NCBI GenBank assembly: GCA_023144875.1
Contig: JAGLEW010000024.1
Span: forward strand, 1 to 6,404
DNA from: Methylococcales bacterium
Lineage (GTDB): Bacteria; Pseudomonadota; Gammaproteobacteria; Methylococcales; Methylomonadaceae
DNA: 6,404 bases
Direction: 5' to 3'
Within the stretch, counting starts at the first letter, position 1; each line of letters starts with the position of its first letter. The notes beneath the pieces were generated by a model. It made no database searches and had not been told where the DNA came from. It was given only the letters and a program-made list of their open reading frames with translations. Both the position numbers and the translations under genes were made by a program. Shown here piece by piece: positions 6,184 to 6,404 of this stretch.

Positions 6184-6219
6184 AAACCTGACAGGTTTTT
6201 AACGCCTGTCAGGTTTTTT
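6184..6219 (+). terminator. Rho-independent terminator after dapD, possibly bidirectional with ilvC
   Basis: A perfect 12-bp stem, AAACCTGACAGG (6184-6195) with CCTGTCAGGTTT (6205-6216), encloses a 9-nt loop. On the + strand it runs into six Ts (6214-6219), so it should terminate dapD transcripts. On the - strand the stem is followed by TTTCGTTTT, so it may also serve ilvC. Each arm is itself almost a palindrome (CCTG-N-CAGG), and the unit CCTG-N-CAGG plus five Ts occurs twice in direct orientation. Confidence 0.88.
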
Positions 6220-6239
6220 AGTTTTAGCGCAGTACGAAA

Positions 6240-6404
6240 TTAGTTTTTGGCTTTATCAACAATTTGATTGGCTTTAATCCACGGCATCATGCCGCGTAAC
6301 TTTTCACCGACTTGCTCAATAGGGTGTTCCGCATTTAAACGACGACGGGCGGTCATTTCAGGGTAGTTGGTCATGCCTTCGGTAATAAAACGTTTTGCAT
6401 AATC
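6240..6404 (-). CDS. ilvC: Ketol-acid reductoisomerase, C-terminal 54 residues (cut by window edge)
   Basis: The complement of this stretch encodes 54 residues and a TAA stop, and the frame is open to the right edge of the window. It includes EGMTNYPEMTARRR, HPIEQVGEKLRGMMPWI and the terminal NQIVDKAKN, which is the C-terminal tail of short (class I, about 338 residue) ketol-acid reductoisomerases such as that of Pseudomonas. The enzyme rearranges and reduces acetolactate or acetohydroxybutyrate with NADPH in valine, leucine and isoleucine synthesis. Only the end of the knotted helical domain is present. The catalytic metal ligands and NADPH site lie outside the window. It converges on dapD and shares the terminator region. 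Confidence 0.95.
   Translation of the reverse strand, partial: DYAKRFITEGMTNYPEMTARRRLNAEHPIEQVGEKLRGMMPWIKANQIVDKAKN

Noticed and set aside
1..6404. CRISPR array, rRNA, riboswitch or att site
   Set aside because: No regularly spaced repeats, rRNA-like conserved blocks, recognisable aptamer core or tRNA-end duplication were found.

Overview
The window looks like chromosomal DNA from a moderately AT-rich gammaproteobacterium. PurB, DapD and the IlvC C-terminus are all very close to gammaproteobacterial versions, with PurB and DapD nearly collinear with the E. coli proteins from recalled sequence. A filamentous sulfur-oxidiser-like lineage (Thiotrichales/Beggiatoa type), where Rpn/PD-(D/E)XK 'transposase-like' genes are abundant, is a reasonable guess. 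That placement is inference, not demonstrated.

Layout, left to right. Positions 1-241 hold no supported gene but carry a good extended -10 promoter (144-171) and a small hairpin (185-205). These lead into an Rpn-family nuclease gene (242-1177, +) that ends in seven 12-bp tandem repeats. It converges on purB (1242-2609, -) across a 64-nt gap filled by an 11-bp-stem hairpin. purB is divergent from serA (2732-4315, +), and both must be driven from the 122-nt gap. After serA come an M48-family outer-membrane lipoprotein protease (4420-5208, +) and dapD (5236-6054, +), only 27 nt apart. I see no convincing terminator between serA and dapD, so partial co-transcription is possible. A strong Rho-independent terminator (6184-6219) separates dapD from the convergent ilvC, of which only the last 54 codons are present (6240-6404, -).

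Functionally, four of the six genes are biosynthetic housekeeping genes: purB (purine synthesis), serA (serine), dapD (lysine and meso-diaminopimelate for peptidoglycan) and ilvC (branched-chain amino acids). The M48 lipoprotein probably works in envelope quality control. The accessory element is the Rpn-like gene, a family with DNA nuclease activity linked to recombination and phage defence. I found no strong evidence for a wholly new multi-gene system. The points most worth a second look are the Rpn gene with its repeat-rich C-terminus, the nested inverted repeats in the dapD-ilvC gap, the terminator built from two near-palindromic units, and the lack of Shine-Dalgarno sequences before most genes.
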